DNA of 64,000 nt from Gemmatimonadota bacterium. Lineage in GTDB: Bacteria; Gemmatimonadota; Gemmatimonadetes; Longimicrobiales; Gaopeijiaceae. The stretch is taken from assembly GCA_022825135.1 (NCBI GenBank), contig JAJDYN010000016.1, positions 122,281 through 186,280 of the forward strand. The letters are read 5' to 3'. The notes beneath the pieces were generated by a model. The model saw only the letters and a list, made by a program, of their open reading frames with translations, did not search any database and was not told the DNA's origin. The position numbers were made by a program, and so were the translations under genes. Positions 55,601 through 63,574 of this stretch are shown one piece after another (position 1 is the stretch's first letter; every line of letters starts with the position of its first letter).

Positions 55601-55770
55601 AAGTGTTCGGTGTCGAGCGTCCGCCAGTTCTCGTCGGGGGGCACCTGACCGGAGGCGGGGGTGGCGGTCGAGAGCGCTCCGGCCAGAAGCAGCAACGGCA
55701 GGATGAGCCTTGTCAGGCCGCCGCCGCGGGCGTCACTCTTGTCCGGACTACGGCATGAGAGGGTTGTCAT
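52675..55770 (-). CDS. Exported gluzincin peptidase / beta-propeller / outer-membrane barrel protein
   Basis: 1031 residues. A signal peptide (LILPLLLLAGALSTATPASG) ends near 42. A gluzincin-like domain has H144 and H148 (VVTHELVHIFHL) with the distal E187 (WLTEGIATWYE), as in MA-clan peptidases. About residues 300-620 hold TolB-type beta-propeller repeats (LYPQVSPDGARLAFALADG, FPRWSPDGARIAVSQW, SPVWSPDGRTLLWSSD). The C-terminus is a BamA/surface-antigen-like barrel ending in Phe. It is anchored in the outer membrane; the substrate is unknown. It starts 6 bp from a divergent ORF. Confidence 0.85.
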   Translation of the reverse strand: MTTLSCRSPDKSDARGGGLTRLILPLLLLAGALSTATPASGQVPPDENWRTLDTEHFRITFPEGIYPLATRLADRAERAYTQLASSFSAPPPGTIDIVLTDHADYSNGFANVVPGNRITIFARPPADGGSLNYFDDWMELVVTHELVHIFHLDPAGGLGAILRALLGRYPATWPFFPGRATPTWLTEGIATWYESTLTDAGRVHGTWQDMVLRTGVLEGGLEPLSVVSGRSPVWPAGLRPYVYGSEFFEYLMTRTDTLGMRQLVEEVAGQLVPYRIDAAARSAFGISFSQAWEEWRAALSFRYRALADALAARQPLTTGEALTRGARQALYPQVSPDGARLAFALADGRSDAHLRLRDLDGGADRRFTRTNGLSTFSWAPDGGMIFAQFELADRYRLHSDLYRADADGRVTRLTRGGRVVFPDVHPSGDRVVAVQEGGGTNRLVLVELATGEVSPLTDADPAVHWAFPRWSPDGARIAVSQWRSGGLFDVVILDTAGGLVARVTDDRAVDASPVWSPDGRTLLWSSDRTGIPNLFAAAIGGDGRPGAVRQVTNMLTGAAHPAIDPAGEWIYYSAYHHDGWDIERIAYAPGEWFEPFSNDPRFLPRIDRSPDRFQAAIEAESRPYRAFRSLLPTYWQPLYAPPRRIRDRDVIGDGFGFSTSGRDLVDRHRFWAWGRLIPEKGRGEGRFGYTARGLGNPVVTVSAGQLFDPAGLTLGERENGDVDTLYVVDRERRVQMSVDLQRARFRNRVGLTLEASHNWVSSELLDATLEPSTDFRLTRLTRRVGELSATLGFNTSRSHAMSMTLSDGVSGAVRGRIARVLDLPEELAGDRVADRGFEELTGRLSLYRTLGTLGFARQVLALRASGGVARGPGADGFHFEVGDAAGSRERITGFGLFGGSPLLFPVRGYSSASRRGRIAWSASAEYRLPLSLIRRGMGAWPLYFDRAGASLFADAGNAWGPEGEAEPTASPKRTALASFGLEVTVNALPFWTLSTDVRVGVAFPLRAEDDPPGAGLRVRPGRLYLRLGSAF

Positions 55771-55776
55771 CGCATC

Positions 55777-56352
55777 ATGGAAGCCAAGGCAAGCATCTGG
55801 TACCGGCTGGGCTACGCCTGGGAGAAGGCACGGCCTTCCGCCATGCGCAAGATCGCCCCTTCATCCCCCTGGAGAAACCTGCTGGACGAGGCCGGCGGGC
55901 TCACCCGGCGGGTGGTGGCCGGGCGGACGAAGCACCCGCCGGAGCCGCGGCACCTCCCGAGGGCGGCGCTCGCGGGTGCCGGAGCGGCGCTCGCGGCTCG
56001 CTCGCTCGCAGGTCTGCTCGCACACGAAGCGATCCCGAGGGACGACGAAACCGGGCTTGGCGTCGAACTCGTGCGGGGTGCGGCGGAGGGGCTCGCTCTG
56101 GCCGTCCTGAGCGGCCATCTCCCGAGGAACCGCCTGCTGCGGATCGCGCTGTGCGGCGCGGCGAGGTACGCCGCCGCTCCCCGCGGAGGGCTCCCGCGCG
56201 TCACCCGTCCCATCGCACCCGCGGCGGTCCGCACCCTCTCAGCCCTGGTGCCCGAGCGTGGTCGACAAGTCGGATTGCTGGAGCACGCCGCCTTCGCGAC
56301 CGCGTTCGTGTTGCTCTGCGGGGGGAAGACTCCCGGATCCCCTGGCCGTTGA
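55777..56352 (+). CDS. Unknown protein
   Basis: 191 residues, Ala/Leu/Arg-rich, with KIAPSSPWRNLLDEAGGLTRRV near the start. Two weakly hydrophobic stretches follow (RAALAGAGAALAARSLAGLL and HAAFATAFVLLCGG). I recognise no family. The ATG is only 6 bp from the divergent 1031-residue gene, so its promoter would have to lie within that gene. An ORF on the other strand (55812-56582) covers it but looks like a shadow. Confidence 0.5.
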   Translation: MEAKASIWYRLGYAWEKARPSAMRKIAPSSPWRNLLDEAGGLTRRVVAGRTKHPPEPRHLPRAALAGAGAALAARSLAGLLAHEAIPRDDETGLGVELVRGAAEGLALAVLSGHLPRNRLLRIALCGAARYAAAPRGGLPRVTRPIAPAAVRTLSALVPERGRQVGLLEHAAFATAFVLLCGGKTPGSPGR

Positions 56353-56442
56353 CGTCCTGCGACACCCCCTCTGCGGGGTGTTGCATATCTGCGGATGCAA
56401 CAAAACGTTGCTTGCCAGACCAGGCAACAAGACGTTGTCAAC
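56348..56442. repeat. Nested inverted repeats between convergent genes
   Basis: GTTGAC (56348-56353) pairs with GTCAAC (56437-56442), enclosing three inner hairpins: CGACACCCC/GGGGTGTTG (56360-56383), TGTTGCAT/ATGCAACA (56379-56402) and TTGCC/GGCAA (56412-56427). The first two share bases and would be alternatives. Direct repeats ACAAAACGTTG and ACAAGACGTTG lie within. Both flanking stop codons fall at or inside the outer stem. Confidence 0.75.
56360..56383. terminator. Possible bidirectional terminator hairpin
   Basis: A 9-bp GC-rich stem (CGACACCCC/GGGGTGTTG, one G-T pair) with a 6-base loop lies between the convergent genes ending at 56352 (plus) and 56438 (minus). A clean U-run is lacking on both sides, so this is a weak intrinsic terminator call. 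Confidence 0.35.
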
Positions 56443-57634
56443 CCGAAGATGCAACACTGGGCGGAGGGGCTTGACCGCCATGGCCACGCGCTCGACCAGG
56501 CGTCAGGGAACCCAGAACCCGGGCCCCTGAAGCTCCGGTGGAGTCCGGCGCATTGGCCGGCAGGCCCCGCAGGTGCGCCCACGCCAGCACGGCGAAGCAG
56601 GCGGCTTCGCGCGCCTCCGGGTCGAGACCCAGTACGGAGAGATCGCGGACCGGAACGGGGGCGAGCCGCTCCGCGATCATTCCCGCCAGCAACGGATTCA
56701 GCGCGCCGCCGCCCGCCAGCAGCACCTCGCTCACGCCCCGCGGGAGCACCCAGCGGCGATAGGCATCGGCGACGGAAGCGGCGGTGAAGGCCGTCAGCGT
56801 CGCGACCAGGTCGGCCCAGTCGCGCCGCGTGCGTGGCGCCCGGTCCTCTACGAGCCTTGCCACGAACGCGCTGCCGAAGACCTCGCGGCCGGTCGACCTG
56901 GGCGGACGGCGGCGCAGGAACGGGTGCCCGAGGAGCTCGTCCAGCAGCTCGGTGTCCACCTCGCCCGCGGCAGCGAGCTCACCATCGGCGTCGAAGGTCC
57001 GGCGGCCGTCCGTAGCGAGTTCCGCGGCGGTGTCGATGAGCGCGACTCCCGGGCCGGTGTCGAAAGCCAGCACGGGTTCGGTGCTCGAAGCCGCCGGCAG
57101 CCAGGTCACGTTGGCCATCCCTCCCAGGTTCTGGAGGGCGCGCGGCCGGTCGGGTGCGGAGAAGAGCAGCCGGTCCGGCCAGGGCACGAGCGGCGCTCCA
57201 TGTCCCCCGGCCGCCACGTCGCGGGTCCGGAAGTCGCTCACCACCGGTATGCCGGTGATCTCCGCGATGGTCGCGGGATCGCCCAGTTGGAGGGTGGCGC
57301 CGCGGCCCTCCTCCGACGGTGGGTCGTGCCACACCGTCTGTCCGTGCGAGCCGATCGCCGCCACCGATCCCGGATCCACCCCGGCGCGCGCACACCCGGC
57401 CAGCGCGCAGCGCGCGAAGCGCTCGCCCAGGACCGCGTGCAGGCGGGCCAGCTCGGCCGGTCCACCGCCCTCGATCGCGCGGCGGATCGAGTCCCGCTGC
57501 TCCGGCGGATAGCGCTCGCTGTGGAATCCCAGCAGCCGCCACGAGAAGGTCCCCGGAGTCGTCCCGCCCACCTCCAGCAGCGCGGCGTCGACGCCGTCGA
57601 GCGACGTGCCCGACATCATCCCCAGGACCCTCAT
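56438..57634 (-). CDS. anmK: Anhydro-N-acetylmuramic acid kinase
   Basis: Phosphorylates and opens 1,6-anhydroMurNAc to MurNAc-6-phosphate in cell-wall recycling. MMSGTSLDGVDAAL, GSHGQTVWHDP, NLGGMANVTWLP, FDTGPGVALID (catalytic Asp) and LLAGGGALNPLL are typical. I start at the ATG 57632-57634 after CAGGTG; a TTG six codons upstream is possible. Length is 398. It follows murQ by 72 bp and supplies its substrate. Confidence 0.94.
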   Translation of the reverse strand: MRVLGMMSGTSLDGVDAALLEVGGTTPGTFSWRLLGFHSERYPPEQRDSIRRAIEGGGPAELARLHAVLGERFARCALAGCARAGVDPGSVAAIGSHGQTVWHDPPSEEGRGATLQLGDPATIAEITGIPVVSDFRTRDVAAGGHGAPLVPWPDRLLFSAPDRPRALQNLGGMANVTWLPAASSTEPVLAFDTGPGVALIDTAAELATDGRRTFDADGELAAAGEVDTELLDELLGHPFLRRRPPRSTGREVFGSAFVARLVEDRAPRTRRDWADLVATLTAFTAASVADAYRRWVLPRGVSEVLLAGGGALNPLLAGMIAERLAPVPVRDLSVLGLDPEAREAACFAVLAWAHLRGLPANAPDSTGASGARVLGSLTPGRARGHGGQAPPPSVASSG

Positions 57635-57706
57635 CACCTGAGCGTCACGCAATGGAGGACGGCCTCGAAGGCGTCCGGCAACGCCTGCTCCGCGGCCCCG
57701 GCGCGG

Positions 57707-58606
57707 TCATTCGGTTGCGCCCGGAACATCGGCCACCCGGCCCCCGCTCTCCTCAAGCAGGGCACGCGCCTCCTCCGCGGCGACCCCGACCCGGGCCATG
57801 ACGATGGCCGTCCTGACGTGGCCGCCGGCCTCGGCGAGCAGCTCCCGGGCCGGCTCCCGCTCCAGTCCCTCGGTGGTCATCAGGATGCGCTCCCCCCGGT
57901 CCTGGAGCTTCCGGCAGGTCACCTGCAGATCCACCATGAGGTTGCCGTGGACCTTGCCCAGGAGGACCATGGCGCCGGTCGTGATGGTGTTCAGAACCAG
58001 CTTGGTGGCGGTGCCCGCCTTCATGCGCGTGGAGCCGGTGATCACCTCGGGACCGACCAGGGGGGCGATGACCACGTCGTGGGTGGCGCGGAGTTCCGCG
58101 GAAGGAGGGGTGCATAGCAGGAAGCCGGTGCGGGCGCCCCTCTCGCGCGCGCGTTCCAATGCACCGTGCACGAAGGGGGTGGTGCCGGACGTGGCGATGC
58201 CGAGGACGAAATCGTCGACGCCGACGGCGAGCCGGTCCATCTCGCGGGCGCCGTCGCGCGGGTCGTCCTCGGCCCCTTCGCGCGCCCGCACCAGCGCCCC
58301 GTGGCCGCCCGCGATCACGCCGACCACCATCGAAGGGTCGGTCCGGTAGGTCGGGGGCATCTCCGCCGCATCGAGCACGCCCAGTCGTCCGGACGTCCCC
58401 GCGCCGACGTAGATCAGGCGGCCGCCGCGCCCGAACGCCTCGCGCGCCAGCTCCATGGCCCGCGCGATGGCGGCAGCCTCTTCGCCGACGGCCGCCGCCA
58501 CGGTGCGGTCCTCGTCGTTGATCAGCGCGACGATCTCCGCGGGCGACAGGCGGTCGACCCGGCGTGAGCGCGGATTGCGCTGCTCGGTCAGGCGATCATC
58601 CAGCAT
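57707..58606 (-). CDS. murQ: N-acetylmuramic acid 6-phosphate etherase
   Basis: Cleaves the lactyl ether of MurNAc-6-phosphate to give GlcNAc-6-phosphate. The SIS fold includes RLIYVGAGTSGRLGVLDAAEMPPTY and GIATSGTTPFV. Catalytic glutamates are in AAEMPPT and REGAEDD. GPEVITGSTRMKAGTATKLVLNTITT is the family signature. Length is 299. Same-direction pairing with anmK makes a recycling module. Confidence 0.95.
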   Translation of the reverse strand: MLDDRLTEQRNPRSRRVDRLSPAEIVALINDEDRTVAAAVGEEAAAIARAMELAREAFGRGGRLIYVGAGTSGRLGVLDAAEMPPTYRTDPSMVVGVIAGGHGALVRAREGAEDDPRDGAREMDRLAVGVDDFVLGIATSGTTPFVHGALERARERGARTGFLLCTPPSAELRATHDVVIAPLVGPEVITGSTRMKAGTATKLVLNTITTGAMVLLGKVHGNLMVDLQVTCRKLQDRGERILMTTEGLEREPARELLAEAGGHVRTAIVMARVGVAAEEARALLEESGGRVADVPGATE

Positions 58607-58778
58607 CTCGTGCGTCCGCGCGGCCGCGCCACCGTGGGTTCACCGTTCCTCCATGCGGATAAAGCTAGCGACAGTGCGGCCCCGGCGCGTCCCGGGACCC
58701 CGGATGCCGGGCGGAGTATTAGGAAGCGATTGAAGATCTTCATCATTCGGAAGATGGACCCACCCTCACGGAGGCTGC

Positions 58779-61700
58779 ATGGCACGTCCGAGATCACGCA
58801 TCCCGGCCACGGCCTTCTGCGCGATCCTGCTGGCCGTCTGCTCGGACGACCCGGCCACCACCACCCCGCCCGCTCCCCCCCCGCCGCCTCCCGCTCAGGA
58901 GCCCTATGCCGCCGAACGGGCCGCGCTCATGGCCCTCTACAACGCGACGGACGGGACGCACTGGCATCGGGACAGGAACTGGACCACCGCCGGGAGCATC
59001 CGCGACTGGCAGGGGGTGTCGACCAACTCGGCCGGCTTCGTCACCGAGCTGACGCTTTCCGACAACAACCTGTCCGGAACGCTCCCGCCCGAACTCGGGA
59101 ATCTGACGCACCTGAGACAACTGGTTCTGGAGGAGAACCGGTTGACGGGTCCGATCCCGCCGGAACTCGGCGATCTGCCCGAACTGAGGCGCCTGGTTCT
59201 GGGCGACAACGAGCTGACGGGTTCGATCCCGGCGGGATTGGCCGGTCTGAGCCGGCTGACCATGCTGGATCTGGGCGAGAACGGCCTGACCGGGACGATC
59301 CCCTCTGAACTCGCATCCCTGCCGCGGCTCGACTCCCTGCTGCTTCACCGCAACGAGCTGACCGGCCCCATTCCCGCCGAGCTGGGGAATCTGGCCTCCC
59401 TGCGGAGGTTGCTCCTGGCGCTGAATCAGCTGACAGGTCCGGTGCCGCCTGCACTGGGCAACCTCGCGACCCTCACCTACATGAGCCTCAGCCGTAACCA
59501 GCTGACGGGCACGATTCCGGCCGAACTGGCGAAGCTGAGCTCGATCCGGATTCTGTCGGTTTCGCGGAACAACCTCACAGGGACGATTCCGCCCGAGCTG
59601 GGCAACCTGACCACGCTGGAAGGGCTGTACCTCTACCAGAACCAGCTCACCGGCGGAATCCCGGCCTCGCTGGGCAACCTGTCGGAACTGCAGACGCTCT
59701 GGATTCACGACAACGCGCTTTCGGGCCCGTTGATCGAGCAACTCGGCAACCTCCCGGCGCTTGAGGACCTGAGAGCCGCGGACAACGATCTCAGCGGCCG
59801 GCTGCCCCGCAACCTGGGGAGGCCCCGGGCCCTGGCCCGAGTCGAGCTCGAGGGCAACCAGCACCTGGCCGGCCTGCTGCCGCGGAGCATGATCGGCCTC
59901 GATTTCCTGCAGGTGCTGTCGTACGGGGCGACCGACCTGTGCGCCCAGGTGGACGAGGAGTTCCAGGAGTGGCTGCGGAAGGTACCCGGCGGCAGCCGGA
60001 CGGACTGCGATGTCGCGCACGTCGAACGACTCGCTCTCACGGACCTGCACGACGTGACCGGAGGGGCATCCTGGGCGAACCGGGCGGCGTGGGGGACCGA
60101 CGCTCCCCTGGGAGACTGGCATGGCGTGTCCACCGAGGACGGGCGTGTCGCTGGATTGGCACTGTCCGCCAACGGCCTGTCCGGCCCGCTCCCTCCGGAG
60201 ATCGCCAACCTCACCGAACTCCGGGTGCTGGAGCTGGCCGGGAACGACCTCTCCGGTGCGTTTCCGGGTGCCATCGCAGGCCTGCGCGAACTCGCCGAAG
60301 TGCGCGTGGGCCGGAATCCGGGGCTGGAAGGCGCGCTGCCGTTCGCGCTCCGGGGGCTGGAGCGGATGCGCGTGCTGCTCCACGACGACACCGGCCTGTG
60401 CGCGTCGCCGGCGCCGGACTTCCAGGCGTGGTACGGCGCGATCGAGCAGACCGCCGGCGCCGTCTGCGACAATCCGGATCAGGTCACGGTGGCCCTGCCG
60501 ATGGTTTACCTCACCCAGTCCGTCCAGGCTCCGTCCCGGAGCGTGCGTCTGGTGGCCAGGCGTGACGCGCTGCTCAGGGCATTCGTCACAGCCGAGGAGC
60601 CGCGGGGGTTCTTCGAGCCCGAGGTCGTGGCCGCGTTCACGGGACGGAACGGCGACGAGGTTCACCGCGTGGTCATGACCCGCGAAGCCAACCAGATCCC
60701 CGCGGAGGCGGACGAGGGCGATCTCGAACTCTCATACAACGCGGTGATCCCCGCCGAGATCGTCACCCCGGGCGTCGAGATGGTCGTCGAGGTCGACCCC
60801 GAGCGAACCCTGCCTCTCTCCGACGAAAGCGAGACCCGCTTCCCGGACGAGGGATCCGACCCGCTGAGCGTGGTGGCAGTGCCCCCGATGCAGCTTACGC
60901 TGGTTCCCGTGCTGGACGCCGCGGAGCCCGACTCGACGGTTGTGGAGTGGGTCGGCGGCATCTCGAGCGACAGCCCGGAAGTGGGACTGCTCAGGCACGC
61001 ATTCCCGTTCGCCGAGTTCGGCGTCAGCCCGCACGAGCCCTGGCACACCTCGCTCGATCTCACCACCTCGGCCGGGCAGGTGTCGCTGTTTGGAGAGCTC
61101 GAAGCGCTTCGGGAATCGGAGGGCGGAACGGGCTACTACTACGGGGTCGCCGCCGGCCTGGGGTCCATCGCCGGCCGGGGGCAGCTGCCCGGCTGGGTGA
61201 GCATCGGCATCGCGAGACCGACCACGCTGGCGCACGAGGTAGGACACAACCTCTCGCTCAGGCACGCGCCCTGCGGCGATCCCAGTGGCGTTGATCCGAA
61301 CTTCCCCTACGAGGACGGGAGCATCGGCGTCTGGGGCTATGACTTCCGCAATGGATCGACGGTGCCTCCCGACCGCGGCAAGGACATCATGACCTACTGC
61401 CGGACGCTGCCCTGGCTCAGCGACTACTATTTCGAGAAGGTGATCGACCATCGCGCGCAGTTGGCCGCGGACACCGCCAGCGCGCAGTTGGCCGCGGCGA
61501 AACCGCGCTCCGACATGCTCGTGCTCTGGGGCGGAATGGTGGACGGAGAGCTGTGGATCGATCCGGCGTTCCCGATGCGCGCGGCGGCAAGACTGCCCGG
61601 GACGCGGGGTCCCTACCGCCTGCGCGGGACCACTCTGGACGGCGGGACGGTGTTCTCGCTGGACTTCACGCCCAGCAGCGACGGCCACGGCGGCAGACAC

Positions 61701-61958
61701 TTCTTCTTCACGGTGCCGATCGATGCCGATTGGGAGGACTCGCTGGAACGCATCACGCTGACGGGGCCCGAAGGTGAGGCATACGTGGACCAGGCCGACG
61801 AGCGCCGCATGACCGTGGTCTCCGAACCCGGAACCGGACGCCTGCGCGCGATTCTGCGGGACTGGGAAGGGGCGCTGCCGGACGCGCTGCTTGACGATGC
61901 CGACCTGGAAGTGAGCATGACCCGCGGGCTGAGGGAGGCGGTACGGCTGCGGAGATGA
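58779..61958 (+). CDS. Lipoprotein with plant-type leucine-rich repeats and a metzincin-like peptidase
   Basis: 1059 residues; GGAGG lies 5 bases before the ATG. A lipobox-like FCAILLAVC (Cys21) and a Pro-rich linker suggest surface anchoring. About residues 45-410 hold some 12 repeats of 24 residues (LTGPIPPELGNL...L.L..N), the plant-type LRR consensus; a second, shorter LRR block follows at about 420-550. The C-terminal half has H819, E820, H823 and H829 (HEVGHNLSLRH) and a Met-turn DIMTYC at M871. Peptidase activity is probable; the substrate is unknown. Confidence 0.88.
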   Translation: MARPRSRIPATAFCAILLAVCSDDPATTTPPAPPPPPPAQEPYAAERAALMALYNATDGTHWHRDRNWTTAGSIRDWQGVSTNSAGFVTELTLSDNNLSGTLPPELGNLTHLRQLVLEENRLTGPIPPELGDLPELRRLVLGDNELTGSIPAGLAGLSRLTMLDLGENGLTGTIPSELASLPRLDSLLLHRNELTGPIPAELGNLASLRRLLLALNQLTGPVPPALGNLATLTYMSLSRNQLTGTIPAELAKLSSIRILSVSRNNLTGTIPPELGNLTTLEGLYLYQNQLTGGIPASLGNLSELQTLWIHDNALSGPLIEQLGNLPALEDLRAADNDLSGRLPRNLGRPRALARVELEGNQHLAGLLPRSMIGLDFLQVLSYGATDLCAQVDEEFQEWLRKVPGGSRTDCDVAHVERLALTDLHDVTGGASWANRAAWGTDAPLGDWHGVSTEDGRVAGLALSANGLSGPLPPEIANLTELRVLELAGNDLSGAFPGAIAGLRELAEVRVGRNPGLEGALPFALRGLERMRVLLHDDTGLCASPAPDFQAWYGAIEQTAGAVCDNPDQVTVALPMVYLTQSVQAPSRSVRLVARRDALLRAFVTAEEPRGFFEPEVVAAFTGRNGDEVHRVVMTREANQIPAEADEGDLELSYNAVIPAEIVTPGVEMVVEVDPERTLPLSDESETRFPDEGSDPLSVVAVPPMQLTLVPVLDAAEPDSTVVEWVGGISSDSPEVGLLRHAFPFAEFGVSPHEPWHTSLDLTTSAGQVSLFGELEALRESEGGTGYYYGVAAGLGSIAGRGQLPGWVSIGIARPTTLAHEVGHNLSLRHAPCGDPSGVDPNFPYEDGSIGVWGYDFRNGSTVPPDRGKDIMTYCRTLPWLSDYYFEKVIDHRAQLAADTASAQLAAAKPRSDMLVLWGGMVDGELWIDPAFPMRAAARLPGTRGPYRLRGTTLDGGTVFSLDFTPSSDGHGGRHFFFTVPIDADWEDSLERITLTGPEGEAYVDQADERRMTVVSEPGTGRLRAILRDWEGALPDALLDDADLEVSMTRGLREAVRLRR

Positions 61959-62102
61959 CGGGAGGGCCGGGCTCTCGTTCTGCACCCCCCCAACTCTGAC
62001 GTAACGGCGGAATCGGTTGGGGTTGTATCTTGTGTGTTCACTTGAGCTTATGGGATTTGCGGGCCGGATTCCCGCTATTTGACTCCCGCCGAGTTGCGAA
62101 CT

Positions 62103-63263
62103 TCAGCCGTGAGGTCTCGGGCGGGCTTCCAGAGCCTTCCGAAGCTGTCCTTCGTCGGCTCGCTGGTAGCACTGAAGCACCGTCTTGGCGGTCTTCCAGC
62201 CGCCCAGCTCGCAGAGCACCTTGAGGGGCTGATCCATGAGATCCGAAGCAAACTTGCGCCTCAGGGAGTGCCAGCCCCGTCCGGGCTTCGGCTCCAGCCC
62301 CGCAAGCTTCTGAGCCTTGTACCACCACGCGCGCACCAGAGACCGGCCCGCGCACCTCGAAGCATCCCTCGGCGCGGGGAGCACCGGAGTGTCCTCATGT
62401 ACCGAACTCATCTCCCGCGCTTCCTCAAGGACGGCTATCGCTTCGACCGTCACCGGTGTCCGGTGCTCGTAGCCGGTCTTCTCGTGCTCCGCGCGCCACC
62501 GCACCACTCCGCTATCGAGGTCGATATCCGACCATAGGAGTTGACGGATGGCGCCGATCCGGTGGCCCGTTTCGTGCGCGAGCACGAGCGCAACATGGAA
62601 CCGCCAATCGACCCGTCGGGACACCCCGAGCAGCGCTTGGTACTCCGCCTCGGACAGCACCACCCGCGTGGGGTTCTTCTCCGTGGGCGTCCTGAGGCCC
62701 TTCAGTGGATTCCGGTCCAGCAGCAATTCGCCCCGCTCGTCCTTGGACTTGGAAGCCCAGTTGAGCACGGCGATCAGGAGCTTCAGGTCGTGTTCAATGG
62801 TCCGGTCGGTCACCGGCCTGCCGCTTGCGCCGACCCTGCCCGCGCGCCGCGCCCGTATGAATCGGTCCCAGTCCCGCTGCGATAGCGTCGCGGGACTGCG
62901 GCCCGGCCCGAAGAACTGGAGGAACATCCTCGTCGCGGCCCGGTCGGACCGCTGAGAGGACTCCGCCTTGGTGGGCGTCACCTCCTCACCGTACATTTCA
63001 AAAAGCGCTTCCAGCGTGAGCGGCTCGGGCTCGGCTTCCGCCTTGCCGTTCAGGTCCGGGCCAGCGAAACAGGCGGCGAATTCGTCCGCCTGCCGTTTCG
63101 CCCTCACCCACTCGCGGTGTCCCAGCGACCGAGTGAGCCTGCGCCCGTTCTCGCGCCACTCCACCTGGTAAAGACCGGTCTTCGGGTCTGGGAACACCCG
63201 GACCCTGTTCCGGCCCCACTCGCCGGCGCCGTAGCTCCGGCGGCTTCGTTTCGTGCGTGCCAT
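62103..63263 (-). CDS. Tyrosine recombinase (phage-type integrase)
   Basis: 386 residues. An Arg/Lys-rich N-terminus and SAM-like core-binding domain (about 80-190) precede the catalytic domain. Active-site residues are R235 (GHRIGAI), K262 (EKTG), H332 and R335 (WHSLRRKF), W356 in place of His, and Y366 (QCYQR). Integrases with Trp at that position are known. The gene is convergent with the LRR gene, separated by 144 bp. It suggests an integrated element. Confidence 0.88.
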   Translation of the reverse strand: MARTKRSRRSYGAGEWGRNRVRVFPDPKTGLYQVEWRENGRRLTRSLGHREWVRAKRQADEFAACFAGPDLNGKAEAEPEPLTLEALFEMYGEEVTPTKAESSQRSDRAATRMFLQFFGPGRSPATLSQRDWDRFIRARRAGRVGASGRPVTDRTIEHDLKLLIAVLNWASKSKDERGELLLDRNPLKGLRTPTEKNPTRVVLSEAEYQALLGVSRRVDWRFHVALVLAHETGHRIGAIRQLLWSDIDLDSGVVRWRAEHEKTGYEHRTPVTVEAIAVLEEAREMSSVHEDTPVLPAPRDASRCAGRSLVRAWWYKAQKLAGLEPKPGRGWHSLRRKFASDLMDQPLKVLCELGGWKTAKTVLQCYQRADEGQLRKALEARPRPHG

Positions 63264-63574
63264 CGTTCGATTCCTCCCGATTCGATGGACTGCACGATCT
63301 GCGCGTTTGAAACCTCGCGCAGGGCTCGCCCGTCTGTCCAGAGCTGGCGGCCCGACCGGTTCTGGCGCGGGCGCGCCACGGGGGCGCTGGTTTCTGCGGT
63401 TTGTGGAGGAGCCAGATGTGTTAACGCTTCACGTTAACTCTGGCTGGGGGATGCCCCCAGACCCCCGTACTGCGTCCGCGCAGTGCTCCTGGCCCGTCTC
63501 ATTCGTGCCATGCGCGCCACCGCACCCGCGCGGCCCTCGAAGCCGATGCCGGGCCACCAAGACTCGCGGATCCC
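63264..63574. other. 311-bp gap with three consecutive hairpins
   Basis: No gene is seen. GTTAACG/CGTTAAC (63420-63438), CTGGGGG/CCCCCAG (63444-63460) and ACTGCG/CGCAGT (63469-63484) are perfect stems of 7, 7 and 6 bp within 65 bp. No obvious promoter was found. The structures lie between the integrase start and the next gene. Confidence 0.7.

Noticed and set aside
55812..56582. 256-residue minus-strand ORF spanning 55812-56582
   Set aside because: It overlaps the anmK 3' end and the structured intergenic region, is Arg/Ala/Ser-rich like other shadows, and has no recognisable motif.
58725..58760. GAAGATCTTC palindrome before the LRR gene as a regulator site
   Set aside because: A single 10-bp palindrome with no second copy and no clear promoter nearby is weak evidence.
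58794..60665. 623-residue minus-strand ORF opposite the LRR gene
   Set aside because: It is the mirror of the repetitive LRR coding sequence; its Gln/Arg/Val-rich content tracks the repeats and shows no family motif.
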